From Gammaproteobacteria bacterium (GTDB lineage Bacteria; Pseudomonadota; Gammaproteobacteria; UBA4575): 8,123 bases of DNA. Both the position numbers and the translations under genes were made by a program. This document shows positions 1-7,300 of the stretch, one piece after another. The notes beneath the pieces are model-generated. The model was given only the letters and a program-made list of their open reading frames with translations. It had not been told where the DNA came from and did not search any database. How positions within the stretch are numbered: position 1 is the first letter of the stretch; every line of letters starts with the position of its first letter. The DNA is taken from positions 1-8,123 of the forward strand of contig JANQKJ010000012.1 of assembly GCA_028281205.1 (NCBI GenBank), read 5' to 3'.

Positions 1-239
1 ACTAATGATTCCAAACCTTGGGAAGTACTTGGGTAGGTATCTGTATCAAGCTTATACATATCAAGAGCAGCTGATAGCTCTTCAATTTGTAACTTTGCAG
101 CTTTAGATTTTGACTCTCCAAAATGTTTCATTACTTGCGGGCCTACCAAACCTGATAACAAACCCAGAATCACTAATACAACAAGCAACTCTATTAGTGT
201 AAATCCACGATTTTTATTATCTTTTCTATATTTAATCAT
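1..239 (-). CDS. gspG: GspG, type II secretion major pseudopilin (partial, 3' end outside window)
   Basis: N-terminal 79 codons of the major pseudopilin, which polymerises into the periplasmic pseudopilus of the T2SS. The ATG lies at 239-237, 17 bases after the gspF stop, with a modest GGA ribosome site about 8 bases upstream. The product begins with a short basic leader, then the type III prepilin signal RGFTLIELLVVLVILGLL. Cleavage by prepilin peptidase is expected after Gly12, leaving Phe13 as the methylated first residue and Glu at mature position +5. The hydrophobic helix (about residues 13-34) is followed by a segment typical of GspG: K-A-A-K-L-Q-I near residues 46-52, then LDMYKLDTDTYPSTSQGLESL, i.e. 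the conserved Y-K-L-D-x-x-x-Y-P-x-x-x-Q-G-L pattern. That pattern distinguishes it from type IV pilins and minor pseudopilins. The reading frame is open to the left edge, so about half of the protein is missing; full GspG is usually about 140-150 residues. Confidence 0.95.
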   Translation of the reverse strand, partial: MIKYRKDNKNRGFTLIELLVVLVILGLLSGLVGPQVMKHFGESKSKAAKLQIEELSAALDMYKLDTDTYPSTSQGLESL

Positions 240-256
240 AATAATATCCAAGCTAG

Positions 257-1474
257 TTATAACGGCAAATCATTCACACTGATAATCGCCATCAAAATTG
301 AAATAATAATGCCACCAATCATTAAGCCCAATGAAACAATTAATAACGGCTCTAATAATGATAAAAATCTTTGCATTGCGTTAGAAACTTCGCGTTGGTA
401 AATCTCACCTATTCTTGTCAACATAGGTTCTAACTCACCTGTTTCTTCTCCTACATTAATCATTTGACCAGCAAGTACAGGAAAATGGTCGACTTTTGAC
501 ATAATGCCAAATAAAGATTTCCCTTCTTTAAAGCTTTCTATCGCATGCGCGATACTCTCTGAGAACACCACATTTGTTAATGTTGCATTTGCAATAGGTA
601 ATGCCGTTTGCATATTCACGCCATTAGAAATTAGAGTGCCCAAGCTATTTGAGAATTTAGCCATTTCACCACGGATAATTAAGTCACTAACCAGCGGAGT
701 TTTTAGCAATAATTTATGCCAAGGTCGTTTACGGTCAATACTTCTGGCAACATAACGCGCATAATAAACAAGGCCAATAATGATTATAGGTAGTATCCAC
801 CAATAGCTAACCACAGCATTGGACATGCCAATAACAATTTGTGTAGGAATAGGTAGGGCTTGATCACTACCGACAAATAATTCCGTTATTTTTGGTACTA
901 CGAACAAAAGAATCATTACTACAGACAAACCTGCAACAATTAATAAGATAAGTGGGTAAAGCAATGCAGATAAAATTTTATCGCGCATTTTTTTTACGCC
1001 ATCTAAGTATTCATATAACTGAATAAGTCCACTGTCGAGATTACCGCTCGCTTCCGAAGCGCGAATCATATTGACATAAAATGGACTAAACTCTTTTTGT
1101 GCTTCTAATGCCGCTGAAAACTCACTGCCTGCTTCTACTTTATCGAGTAAATTTTTTACCAGGGACTTTACTTTGTCACTAGTGGAGATTTTTTGTAATA
1201 TCTTTAAAGCATGGTCTAGTGGTAATTTAGATTTAATCAACGTACTCAATTGCTCGGTAAACTCCAGGACCTGGTCATTGCTGAGCTGGTTGGTGTTAAA
1301 TAATGTTAAAGAACTGCCGGCAGATGATGCTCTAGCATCAACTTCTCTAATATGGATTGGAATGTAGTTGGCATCTTGCAGCCAGGCAACCACTGACTGT
1401 TCACTTTGCCCGTCACGCTGACCGGTTAAAATATTCCCTTCTGGTGTTGTCGCTTTATATTCAAAAGTAGGCAC
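257..1474 (-). CDS. gspF: GspF, type II secretion inner-membrane platform protein
   Basis: Polytopic inner-membrane protein at the core of the T2SS platform, thought to link the GspE ATPase to pseudopilus assembly. It is 405 residues, the normal family length. It starts MPTFEYKA, matching the usual GspF N-terminus, and has two T2SSF domains at about residues 66-194 and 268-391. Each domain holds the family's G-x-x-L hairpin pattern (for example RASEASGNLDSGL near 138 and NVGEETGELEPML near 340). Predicted membrane segments are at about 171-193, 222-242 and 373-398. The start codon is GTG at 1474-1472, not ATG. It is supported by a strong AGGAG 8 bases upstream, which lies inside the last codons of gspE. 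The gspE stop is only 5 bases before the GTG, so translation is very likely coupled. Nothing is truncated or missing. Confidence 0.95.
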   Translation of the reverse strand: MPTFEYKATTPEGNILTGQRDGQSEQSVVAWLQDANYIPIHIREVDARASSAGSSLTLFNTNQLSNDQVLEFTEQLSTLIKSKLPLDHALKILQKISTSDKVKSLVKNLLDKVEAGSEFSAALEAQKEFSPFYVNMIRASEASGNLDSGLIQLYEYLDGVKKMRDKILSALLYPLILLIVAGLSVVMILLFVVPKITELFVGSDQALPIPTQIVIGMSNAVVSYWWILPIIIIGLVYYARYVARSIDRKRPWHKLLLKTPLVSDLIIRGEMAKFSNSLGTLISNGVNMQTALPIANATLTNVVFSESIAHAIESFKEGKSLFGIMSKVDHFPVLAGQMINVGEETGELEPMLTRIGEIYQREVSNAMQRFLSLLEPLLIVSLGLMIGGIIISILMAIISVNDLPL

Positions 1475-1479
1475 AAAAC

Positions 1480-3423
1480 TTACTCCTTAGTAATACGGAC
1501 AACTTCTTCTATGGTAGTAATGCCTTGCAGCACTTTAGAAAGGCCGTCTTGATGCATTGTTTGCATGCCTGACTGAATAGCGCATGCTTGTAGTTGTGTA
1601 GCATCAGCTTTGGCTAAAATCTTCTTTTTAATCTCGTCATTTAAAATCAGTAATTCAACAATACATGTCCGTCCAACATAACCGGTGCCGCCACATTCTG
1701 GGCAACCTTTTGCGACACAGATTTTTGTATCTTCTTCAACTGGAATATTGTTGTTGTGGCAGTCCTGGATAAACTTTTGTGGTGCATTAACTGTTTCTTT
1801 ACAATGCTCACACAATACTCTCACTAATCTTTGTGCTAATACCGCATTTAATGTTGAAGTAAGCAAATAATCTTCAACACGCATTTCAATTAATCGTGTC
1901 ACAGATGAAGCAGCATCGTTTGTATGTAGGGTAGATAATACTAAATGACCGGTTAATGCTGACTTGACACAGATCTCTGCAGTTTCCAAGTCACGCATTT
2001 CGCCTACCATAATGACATCCGGATCCTGCCGAACAATAGACCTTAATGCACTGGCAAAAGTTAGCCCTATCGATGATTTGGCCTGGATCTGATTAATGCC
2101 TTCCAACTGATACTCAATTGGGTCTTCTACAGTGATTATTTTTCTATTAGGTTCATTGAGCATGTTCAAAGCAGTATACAACGTGGTTGTTTTACCACTG
2201 CCTGTTGGCCCAGTAATTAAGATCATGCCATGCGGCATTCGTAGTACTTCTTCCAGACGACTGCGCACGTCAGAACTAAAACCCAATGATTCAAAATTCA
2301 GCACTACACTCTCTTGATTTAACAAGCGAATAACAACACTTTCTCCATGCATGGTAGGAATAGTTGAAATACGCATGTCAAATTCAACACCCTGCATGCG
2401 CGTGCGTACGCGGCCATCTTGAGGCAATCTTCGTTCCGCAATATCCAGCTTGGCCATAATTTTAATACGCGAAATTATCGCGGCTGCAAATTGCTTAGCC
2501 GGAGACTCAACTTCTTTTAATACGCCATCAATGCGATAGCGTACTTTTAATTGTCCCTCAAAGGGCTCTATATGGATATCAGATGCATGTTGTTCAATGG
2601 CACGCTGAATTAATAAATTAACCAAACGGATAACAGGCGCTTCACTGGCAAGGTCTTTGAGATGATCCACTTCTTCATCAGAAATTTCTTCCAATGCAAC
2701 GTCATCCAGTATTTGATCCATCTGTGAAGAACGCTCGCCGCATATCTGGTCAATACTGGTTTCAATTTCAGATGCGACACCTACTCTTATACTGACTGTA
2801 CGATCACATGCCATTTCAATAGCGTCTTGTGTAGCAAAATCTGCGGGGTCACTCATTGCGACTGTAATATAGTCATCATCAATTGCCAGTGGCATGATTT
2901 TCTGTTCTTTTAGAAATCGTTCCGACATAAGTTCTGCGGCAATATTTTCATTAGGAAATGTGTCGCGGGTAACCATTGGAACACCCAATACTTCCGCGTA
3001 GACTGATGCAATGTCCGCATCACTGGCCAATCCCATCCTTGTAATCAGTGTTAACAACGATGCATCAGTATTCTCATCGCGCATACGCAGTACTTTAGTA
3101 AAATCAGATGCGGTAATAATATGTTTATTCTTCAATGCCTCTGTGACACTTTGTTCGATCAGCACAGGGTCACGCATTTCCAACTGCACGCGCTGATCAA
3201 AACTATTCACTTGATTATGAGCGCTGTCATTTAGTGGCTGAATATTCTCGGGCATGTCAGAGATGTGCTCTATAGAAGTGTCAGGCTCAGACGACTCTTC
3301 CGCCAGGATTTGGGCAGGCTCGACCACCTTATCGACTTCGATGGCAGACTGGATAGGTACCTGTGATTGAGAAGATTTTCTCCTCTTTTCGGCACGTTTT
3401 AATGCGTCATATATTAGTGACAT
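1480..3423 (-). CDS. gspE: GspE, type II secretion traffic ATPase with unusual GspB-like N-terminus
   Basis: Cytoplasmic hexameric ATPase that powers pseudopilus assembly, bound to the inner-membrane platform. It is 647 residues, longer than the usual ~500-570. Residues 1-16 (MSLIYDALKRAEKRRK) form a charged helix resembling the start of GspB; residues 17-80 are an acidic linker; 81-230 match the GspE N-terminal domain; and 260 to the end is the catalytic core. Visible motifs are Walker A GPTGSGKT (405-412), Asp box TVEDPIEY (431-438), Walker B DVIMVGE (469-476) and His box GHLVLSTLHTN (492-502). The tetracysteine zinc site is C538/C541 and C574/C577. It marks the T2SS/pilus assembly class and argues against a retraction ATPase. 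There is no clear Shine-Dalgarno before the ATG, but the conserved N-terminal motif supports this start. A 143-base gap separates it from gspB; gspF follows with 5 bases between. MshE or PilB are less likely because the next genes are GspF and GspG. Confidence 0.95.
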   Translation of the reverse strand: MSLIYDALKRAEKRRKSSQSQVPIQSAIEVDKVVEPAQILAEESSEPDTSIEHISDMPENIQPLNDSAHNQVNSFDQRVQLEMRDPVLIEQSVTEALKNKHIITASDFTKVLRMRDENTDASLLTLITRMGLASDADIASVYAEVLGVPMVTRDTFPNENIAAELMSERFLKEQKIMPLAIDDDYITVAMSDPADFATQDAIEMACDRTVSIRVGVASEIETSIDQICGERSSQMDQILDDVALEEISDEEVDHLKDLASEAPVIRLVNLLIQRAIEQHASDIHIEPFEGQLKVRYRIDGVLKEVESPAKQFAAAIISRIKIMAKLDIAERRLPQDGRVRTRMQGVEFDMRISTIPTMHGESVVIRLLNQESVVLNFESLGFSSDVRSRLEEVLRMPHGMILITGPTGSGKTTTLYTALNMLNEPNRKIITVEDPIEYQLEGINQIQAKSSIGLTFASALRSIVRQDPDVIMVGEMRDLETAEICVKSALTGHLVLSTLHTNDAASSVTRLIEMRVEDYLLTSTLNAVLAQRLVRVLCEHCKETVNAPQKFIQDCHNNNIPVEEDTKICVAKGCPECGGTGYVGRTCIVELLILNDEIKKKILAKADATQLQACAIQSGMQTMHQDGLSKVLQGITTIEEVVRITKE

Positions 3424-3532
3424 CAGATTTTACTTAATATTCAGTAAGTTACACTTTATTTATAAGAACATATTTTAGTATATAACAAAATTGAAATGCT
3501 TCTTTAGAACTAATAGGCGTTTGTCACAATAC

Positions 3533-3563
3533 ATGAACAGATATCTATTCTTTATGACAGATA
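3533..3563. repeat. Direct repeat pair in the gspB-gspE gap, possible operator
   Basis: ATGAACAGATA (3533-3543) is followed by ATGACAGATA (3554-3563), the same sequence with one A missing. The copies start 21 bases apart, about two DNA turns, so they would face the same side of the helix. They lie just after the gspB stop and about 110-140 bases upstream of the gspE start. This spacing suits a dimeric regulator, but no known operator is recognised and chance is possible in AT-rich DNA. Confidence 0.25.
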
Positions 3564-3566
3564 GCT

Positions 3567-4547
3567 CTAATGAAGGTTTTTCTTAAACAGCGTTCCGGCG
3601 TGATCAATAATCACCCCAAGGGGGGTAATTTCTTCAACCATCGTTTCCTGGTCAATTTGCTCGCCTTCGTACAATAACTGGCCATTAATGCGCACTTTGC
3701 GTGCATCCACATCGGCATTATATATATGTACACTGATGGTCAGTTTTGGTATTTGCTGTTGCAAGGAATATGGAAGTTCATCATAGCTGGGCACATCGCT
3801 AGGCCGTACAAGCGGGATAACTGGTAACTGTTCTACACTCACTTGCTGTGAATCAAAATCATCAACATGGTGAGTTGAATCAGGTTCTGGTAATTCAATT
3901 ACTGGAATCGGCATTGGATCAACTTTTGCGACAGTTATTGGTTCTAATATGGGTTTAGGTTCAGTTTGACTAGGTTTTATCTGACCAGGTTCTATTTCTT
4001 GTGGACTTACTTCACTGTCACCTGAATTTACCGGCTCTTGTTTTTTAACAGAAAAAAACACCGGTACTTCTTCATCAATCAAATCATCCAATGACACACT
4101 AGCCCTAATTTCCCCACTTGGTTCTATTGTATTGGTATCTGTAACTACAGGTTCGTCAACTATAATATCGACGGACGCTTTTTGATTAGCTATTTGCTCT
4201 AAGTCAGGTTGCTCACTTTCAGAGACTATCGCTGCATCAGGAATAGGCTCTTCACTCATCACAATGTTTTCTTGAACATCGCTTACATTATTCACTACTT
4301 CTGAATAGCTACTATCAACATTAGCTTGCGAGCCAGAACTGCTATCAATCAAAGGTTGCTTATACAAAACTTGGTAACCAATCCAGGCCAATAAAATAAT
4401 TGCATTAATAAAAATGGCAATTGCAAGCCATGGCAAACTTTTCTTGTGTTGCGATCGGTCAAGGGCTTCATTAATAACCGCTTGTGACAAACGTTTATTA
4501 CCTCGCTCGCCTTCAGCTTTTTTAATTGCTTCTAAAATATAAGACAT
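3567..4547 (-). CDS. gspB: GspB/ExeB-like type II secretion assembly protein
   Basis: Partner of GspA in the inner-membrane complex that helps secretin assembly across the peptidoglycan in Aeromonas and Vibrio. The 326-residue protein has the GspB layout. It has a short cytoplasmic N-terminus with the family motif MSYILEAIKKAEGER, one membrane helix at about residues 39-60, and a long acidic, proline-rich periplasmic linker (about 62-250) resembling TonB linkers. It ends with a T2SSB domain at about 253-326, with the conserved pattern LPYSLQQQIPKLTISVHIYN, then R-x-x-x-I-N-G-x-x-x-x-E-G, then E-E-I-T-P-x-G-V. The ATG at 4547-4545 is 5 bases after the gspA stop, without a strong ribosome site, so translation probably depends on gspA. 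The linker includes three tandem 15-base units. Homology of the two ends is convincing; the linker is family-variable and low in complexity. Confidence 0.9.
   Translation of the reverse strand: MSYILEAIKKAEGERGNKRLSQAVINEALDRSQHKKSLPWLAIAIFINAIILLAWIGYQVLYKQPLIDSSSGSQANVDSSYSEVVNNVSDVQENIVMSEEPIPDAAIVSESEQPDLEQIANQKASVDIIVDEPVVTDTNTIEPSGEIRASVSLDDLIDEEVPVFFSVKKQEPVNSGDSEVSPQEIEPGQIKPSQTEPKPILEPITVAKVDPMPIPVIELPEPDSTHHVDDFDSQQVSVEQLPVIPLVRPSDVPSYDELPYSLQQQIPKLTISVHIYNADVDARKVRINGQLLYEGEQIDQETMVEEITPLGVIIDHAGTLFKKNLH
3958..4002 (-). repeat. Three tandem 15-base units coding a pentapeptide repeat in the GspB linker
   Basis: Units at 3958-3972, 3973-3987 and 3988-4002 are imperfect copies of a 15-base sequence beginning GGTT on the plus strand. 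On the coding strand they encode QEIEP, GQIKP and SQTEP in a row, followed by KP. This is a small in-frame minisatellite in the flexible periplasmic linker. Copy number may vary between strains and would change linker length by five residues per unit. Confidence 0.6.
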
Positions 4548-4552
4548 AATAT

Positions 4553-6403
4553 CTAACGCAACTTTGGTACATCTGAACGTACTATATTATTCATAAATAT
4601 CTGAGTCAGCGGTCCTATAACTCCATCAGCCGATATTTTTTGTGCTGTTTGGAATGTTTTTACTTCTTTGACCAATTTACTGTCATAACTTTCTAATACA
4701 TGCCATTGGGGTGAACGGTTAAATATAATGGCTAACTGTTCATCTATGGTTTTTACAAACTCCCCCTGTTGGCCCGGCCGGATATGCTCGGCTTCACTTA
4801 TAGGTTTCCATAAAAGGGAGAATTCACCTTGCCATGAATGTCCAATATCATCCCAACTAACCCTATATTCACCTGCTGAATCCAGGACAATGACTTCACC
4901 GCGGGTTATTTTTTTAATAAATAAATAACTGGTATCACCATTAGGTAATTTGTTTTTCAAAATCGCAGGACGATTTAATCGTTCCAATAAGGCAACATCA
5001 CCGTTTTGACTCGTGAAGCAATACAACTCATGGCGCACGGCATACACGCATGGGTCAACATCATGGTCAACATACTCCAACTCCCAGCTATTAAATAATT
5101 CGTAGTAGGCTTGTTGCTTAGGAGTCAGTTGCATTGCAGCTTGGCTTACTATTTCACTTTCATGGCTATCACTATTGTTGTCTACATCCATGGCATTTGC
5201 CTCGTCATCTGAAGCTTCCTCATCTACCGCCACACTTAATGAATCTGTTACATCTATATTATTGTGCGCCATTGCTTGTTGTTCAGTTGTATCAGATTGT
5301 GTCGCCATATCTTGAGTGATGACTTGCGAATCCACATCAGCCAAACTCTGACTATCAAGAATAATAGCTTGCTCGGGTATTTGATTTGTTTGCTCGGCCT
5401 GGGGTGGTTGCACAGGTTCTATTTCACTAGAAACCTGTTTTTGTTGATTATTTTCGACTGCAGCTAATTGTCTTTCTACTGCGAAATGGTCATAAAAAAC
5501 AATTCCTACGGTGATAGCAATTAAAATAATTACCGCAATCAAAGCTAATCCCACCGATGAAAAACGTGCAGGCGTTTTCTTATTTTGCTGCTTTCTTTTA
5601 CCTAAAGACTCAGAGGCTGCGTTGTAAATAATGTCATTACTGATCTTCTTTTTCTTCTGTACATAAGCACCCAAAAGAGAACGGTCACATAACACATTAA
5701 TTAGTCTTGGCACACCGCCAGTTAATTTATATATATAGTCAATGTTAGATTTGCTGAAAATATTCGCGTCTGCTTTCCCTATAGTTAAACGATGCTTGAT
5801 ATATGCTGCCACTTCATCTCTATCTAATGCCTCAAGGTGAAAGCGGGCAGTAATCCGCTGGTTCAACTGTTCCATTGCATGAGTATTTAACCGGTCTCTT
5901 AATTCTGGTTGGCCAATCAGAATAATCTGTAATAATTTTTGCTCATCAGTTTCTAAATTCGTCAAACCTCTTATAGTTTCAAGCGCATCGACACTTAAAT
6001 TTTGCGCTTCATCAATAATCAGTATTGTATTGCGCCCCTGCGCATGCGATTCAATAAGCCTTTCATTCAACTTATTAAGATATGTTTTTGTCCCTAGAGG
6101 CACGTCCGGATAAGTAATATGTAACTCATCACAGATCGATGCCAATAGATCGACAGGCTCAAGCTTAGGATTAACAATCAGAGCAATATCAGTATTTTCC
6201 GGAATCTCGGAAAATAGACTTCGACATACAGTGGTTTTACCAGTGCCAATCTCACCGGTAATAAGAACAAATCCACCACTACGAGTAATGCCATACAATA
6301 AGTGCGCAAGCACTTCTTGGTGCTGGGCACTTAAAAATAAATACTTAGGATTCGGTGCAATTGAGAATGCACTTTCGTCAATATTAAAATAATCCCCATA
6401 CAT
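4553..6403 (-). CDS. gspA: GspA/ExeA-like AAA ATPase with periplasmic peptidoglycan-binding domain
   Basis: Inner-membrane ATPase of the GspAB complex, which in Aeromonas ExeAB is needed to place the secretin in the outer membrane through interaction with peptidoglycan. Counting from the ATG at 6403 it has 616 residues. The cytoplasmic part begins MYGDYFNIDESAFSIAPNP, like other ExeA proteins, with Walker A GEIGTGKT (50-57) and Walker B TILIIDEAQ (126-134). Next comes I-I-L-I-G-Q-P-E-L, typical of the ExeA/MshM/TniB-like AAA group. A membrane helix spans about 281-304. A low-complexity acidic linker leads to a region with C452 and C462, and then a C-terminal peptidoglycan_binding_1 motif (about 566-607; F-Q-x-x-x-x-I-x-x-D-G-V-I-G-P-L-T). 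The frame extends upstream to a TTG at 6424, adding seven residues; homology favours the ATG, though neither has a strong ribosome site. MshM is less likely because it lacks this C-terminus and gspB follows. Confidence 0.92.
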   Translation of the reverse strand: MYGDYFNIDESAFSIAPNPKYLFLSAQHQEVLAHLLYGITRSGGFVLITGEIGTGKTTVCRSLFSEIPENTDIALIVNPKLEPVDLLASICDELHITYPDVPLGTKTYLNKLNERLIESHAQGRNTILIIDEAQNLSVDALETIRGLTNLETDEQKLLQIILIGQPELRDRLNTHAMEQLNQRITARFHLEALDRDEVAAYIKHRLTIGKADANIFSKSNIDYIYKLTGGVPRLINVLCDRSLLGAYVQKKKKISNDIIYNAASESLGKRKQQNKKTPARFSSVGLALIAVIILIAITVGIVFYDHFAVERQLAAVENNQQKQVSSEIEPVQPPQAEQTNQIPEQAIILDSQSLADVDSQVITQDMATQSDTTEQQAMAHNNIDVTDSLSVAVDEEASDDEANAMDVDNNSDSHESEIVSQAAMQLTPKQQAYYELFNSWELEYVDHDVDPCVYAVRHELYCFTSQNGDVALLERLNRPAILKNKLPNGDTSYLFIKKITRGEVIVLDSAGEYRVSWDDIGHSWQGEFSLLWKPISEAEHIRPGQQGEFVKTIDEQLAIIFNRSPQWHVLESYDSKLVKEVKTFQTAQKISADGVIGPLTQIFMNNIVRSDVPKLR

Positions 6404-6424
6404 AAAGAATGTGACCGGAATCAA

Positions 6425-6629
6425 AAATCTAGTGGCCGAAAGTATAGTTATTGTAGCCGGACTATCCTAGATCAATTACTCGCAAAATTGATAATTGACG
6501 TAATTTTATAAGTTTTAATTAAGACAAATGAGATGGGCTACTCATAATAATAGTGAAATATTTAACTTTTTTGAATGCCTGTTTTCGGCGCAAAAGCGGT
6601 CATTAAGATTAATAACATCCATGATTAAT
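6425..6629. other. Intergenic region between the lipoprotein gene and gspA
   Basis: This 205-base spacer should hold the control region for the gspA operon, which reads leftward. Minus-strand -10-like hexamers TATACT (6446-6441) and TACAAT (6455-6450) are present, but no well-spaced -35 matches either; TTGATC at 6475-6470 is only 14 bases from TACAAT. No tRNA, riboswitch or clear terminator is seen. It contains the palindrome at 6574-6604. Confidence 0.5.
6574..6604. repeat. Imperfect palindrome in the spacer upstream of gspA
   Basis: The sequence from AATG (6574-6577) to CATT (6601-6604) folds on itself: AATG/CATT, then CTG/CGG-type pairs, then TTTT/AAAA around a six-base CGGCGC loop, with one mismatch and one bulge. 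It lies 26 bases beyond the stop of the minus-strand lipoprotein gene. On neither strand is it followed by a run of T, so it is a poor intrinsic terminator. Its right half resembles 7940-7960, suggesting a small intergenic repeat. Confidence 0.4.
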
Positions 6630-7172
6630 TTAATTAGATAATTTATTCTCTCTATAAGAGTAGCTTGATATGAGATTTGATCCTTCACTAGGCTCAAGAA
6701 TTGTGAAATATTCATTATATTCGACGGCCGGATTACCTACAAAAACTGGTAGGCCTCCTACGAATTCAAGATTGGCCTTGGTCCCTTTATAATCTACATC
6801 TATATTTAGATGCACATAGTATGTTTTAGACGGCATGGCTGTAATAGAAATTTTAGTAGGCTCATATTTTGCAAATAATTCACGCTTCGACCATGGGACC
6901 TCTGCTGAGATGACATAGTCTCCTGGTATAACTTTGATAGATGTATAAGTGCTATCTTTGACAGTGAAAACTTTTTCCCCAGATAAATGAATGTCTTTTT
7001 GACCTGCAAAATTGATAAGTGAATCTTTGCGAGAGAAAAAGATTGTAGCCATTTCTTCTGTGTGTTCACTAGAAGAGAGATTTTTTACACTATTGCTAGC
7101 ACATGAACTAAGTGTAAGTGCGTAAAACGCAAGCGTAAATATTACAAAAAATGAATATAAGATCGTATGCAT
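6630..7172 (-). CDS. Small outer-membrane-type lipoprotein, DUF2846-like
   Basis: A 180-residue protein with a lipoprotein signal: short N-terminus, hydrophobic segment (about 4-20) and lipobox LSSC with the lipidated cysteine at residue 24. Ala at +2 (no Asp) suggests sorting to the outer membrane. The rest matches the general pattern of DUF2846 proteins: A-T-I-F-F-S-R near residue 42, a short beta stretch with G-E-K-V-F-T-V, then Y-T-S-I-K-V-I-P-G-D-Y-V-I-S, then S-K-T-Y-Y-V-H-L near 113-120. This is a beta-rich domain of unknown function, common in proteobacterial lipoproteins. The match is from memory of the family pattern, not a search. No good ribosome site precedes the ATG. It reads toward gspA but is separated from it by about 200 bases, and there is no direct evidence of a role in secretion. 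Confidence 0.75.
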   Translation of the reverse strand: MHTILYSFFVIFTLAFYALTLSSCASNSVKNLSSSEHTEEMATIFFSRKDSLINFAGQKDIHLSGEKVFTVKDSTYTSIKVIPGDYVISAEVPWSKRELFAKYEPTKISITAMPSKTYYVHLNIDVDYKGTKANLEFVGGLPVFVGNPAVEYNEYFTILEPSEGSNLISSYSYRENKLSN

Positions 7173-7194
7173 TGTATCGTTGGCTAATCAAAGT

Positions 7195-7225
7195 TTGACT
7201 ACTATGTGTATTTTAACCGTATACT
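7195..7225 (+). promoter_or_regulatory. Candidate sigma-70 promoter for the plus-strand lipoprotein gene
   Basis: TTGACT (7195-7200, five of six to TTGACA) and TATACT (7220-7225, five of six to TATAAT) are separated by 19 bases, slightly longer than ideal. The -10 ends 75 bases before the ATG at 7301. The region is the only spacer between the two divergent lipoprotein genes, so a promoter is expected here. Confidence 0.4.
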
Positions 7226-7247
7226 AATACAATATTATTTAAATCAA
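7218..7247 (-). promoter_or_regulatory. Candidate promoter for the minus-strand DUF2846-like lipoprotein gene
   Basis: On the minus strand TTGATT (7247-7242) and TATACG (7223-7218) are separated by 18 bases and lie about 45 bases upstream of the ATG at 7172. The -10 overlaps the plus-strand -10 through the palindrome GTATAC (7219-7224), so the two promoters could not easily be occupied together. The match is moderate and AT-rich DNA yields such hexamers by chance. Confidence 0.3.
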
Positions 7248-7300
7248 ATAGATATTTTATAAGTATAGAGGCGCCATCTTAAATAAATTAGGGATACTCA

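Noticed and set aside
504..755. Plus-strand reading frames within gspF, gspE and gspA
   Set aside because: They lie opposite strongly conserved coding sequence, have no ribosome sites and no recognisable protein features; they are shadows.
1480..3423. Reading this ATPase as MshE or PilB with a cyclic-di-GMP-binding N-terminus
   Set aside because: The RLG-type repeat motifs expected of that domain are not seen, and the neighbours are GspA, GspB, GspF and a clear GspG.
6441..6475. Promoter for gspA from TTGATC and TACAAT or TATACT on the minus strand
   Set aside because: Spacing is 14 or more than 20 bases, outside the useful range, so I list only the hexamers and not a promoter.
6574..6604. 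Intrinsic terminator for the DUF2846-like lipoprotein gene
   Set aside because: On the minus strand the hairpin is followed by a run of A, not T, and the stem is interrupted.
6806..7069. Second minus-strand frame inside the DUF2846-like lipoprotein gene
   Set aside because: It overlaps the lipoprotein gene in another frame, lacks a signal peptide or recognisable domain, and the lipoprotein frame has a lipobox and family pattern.
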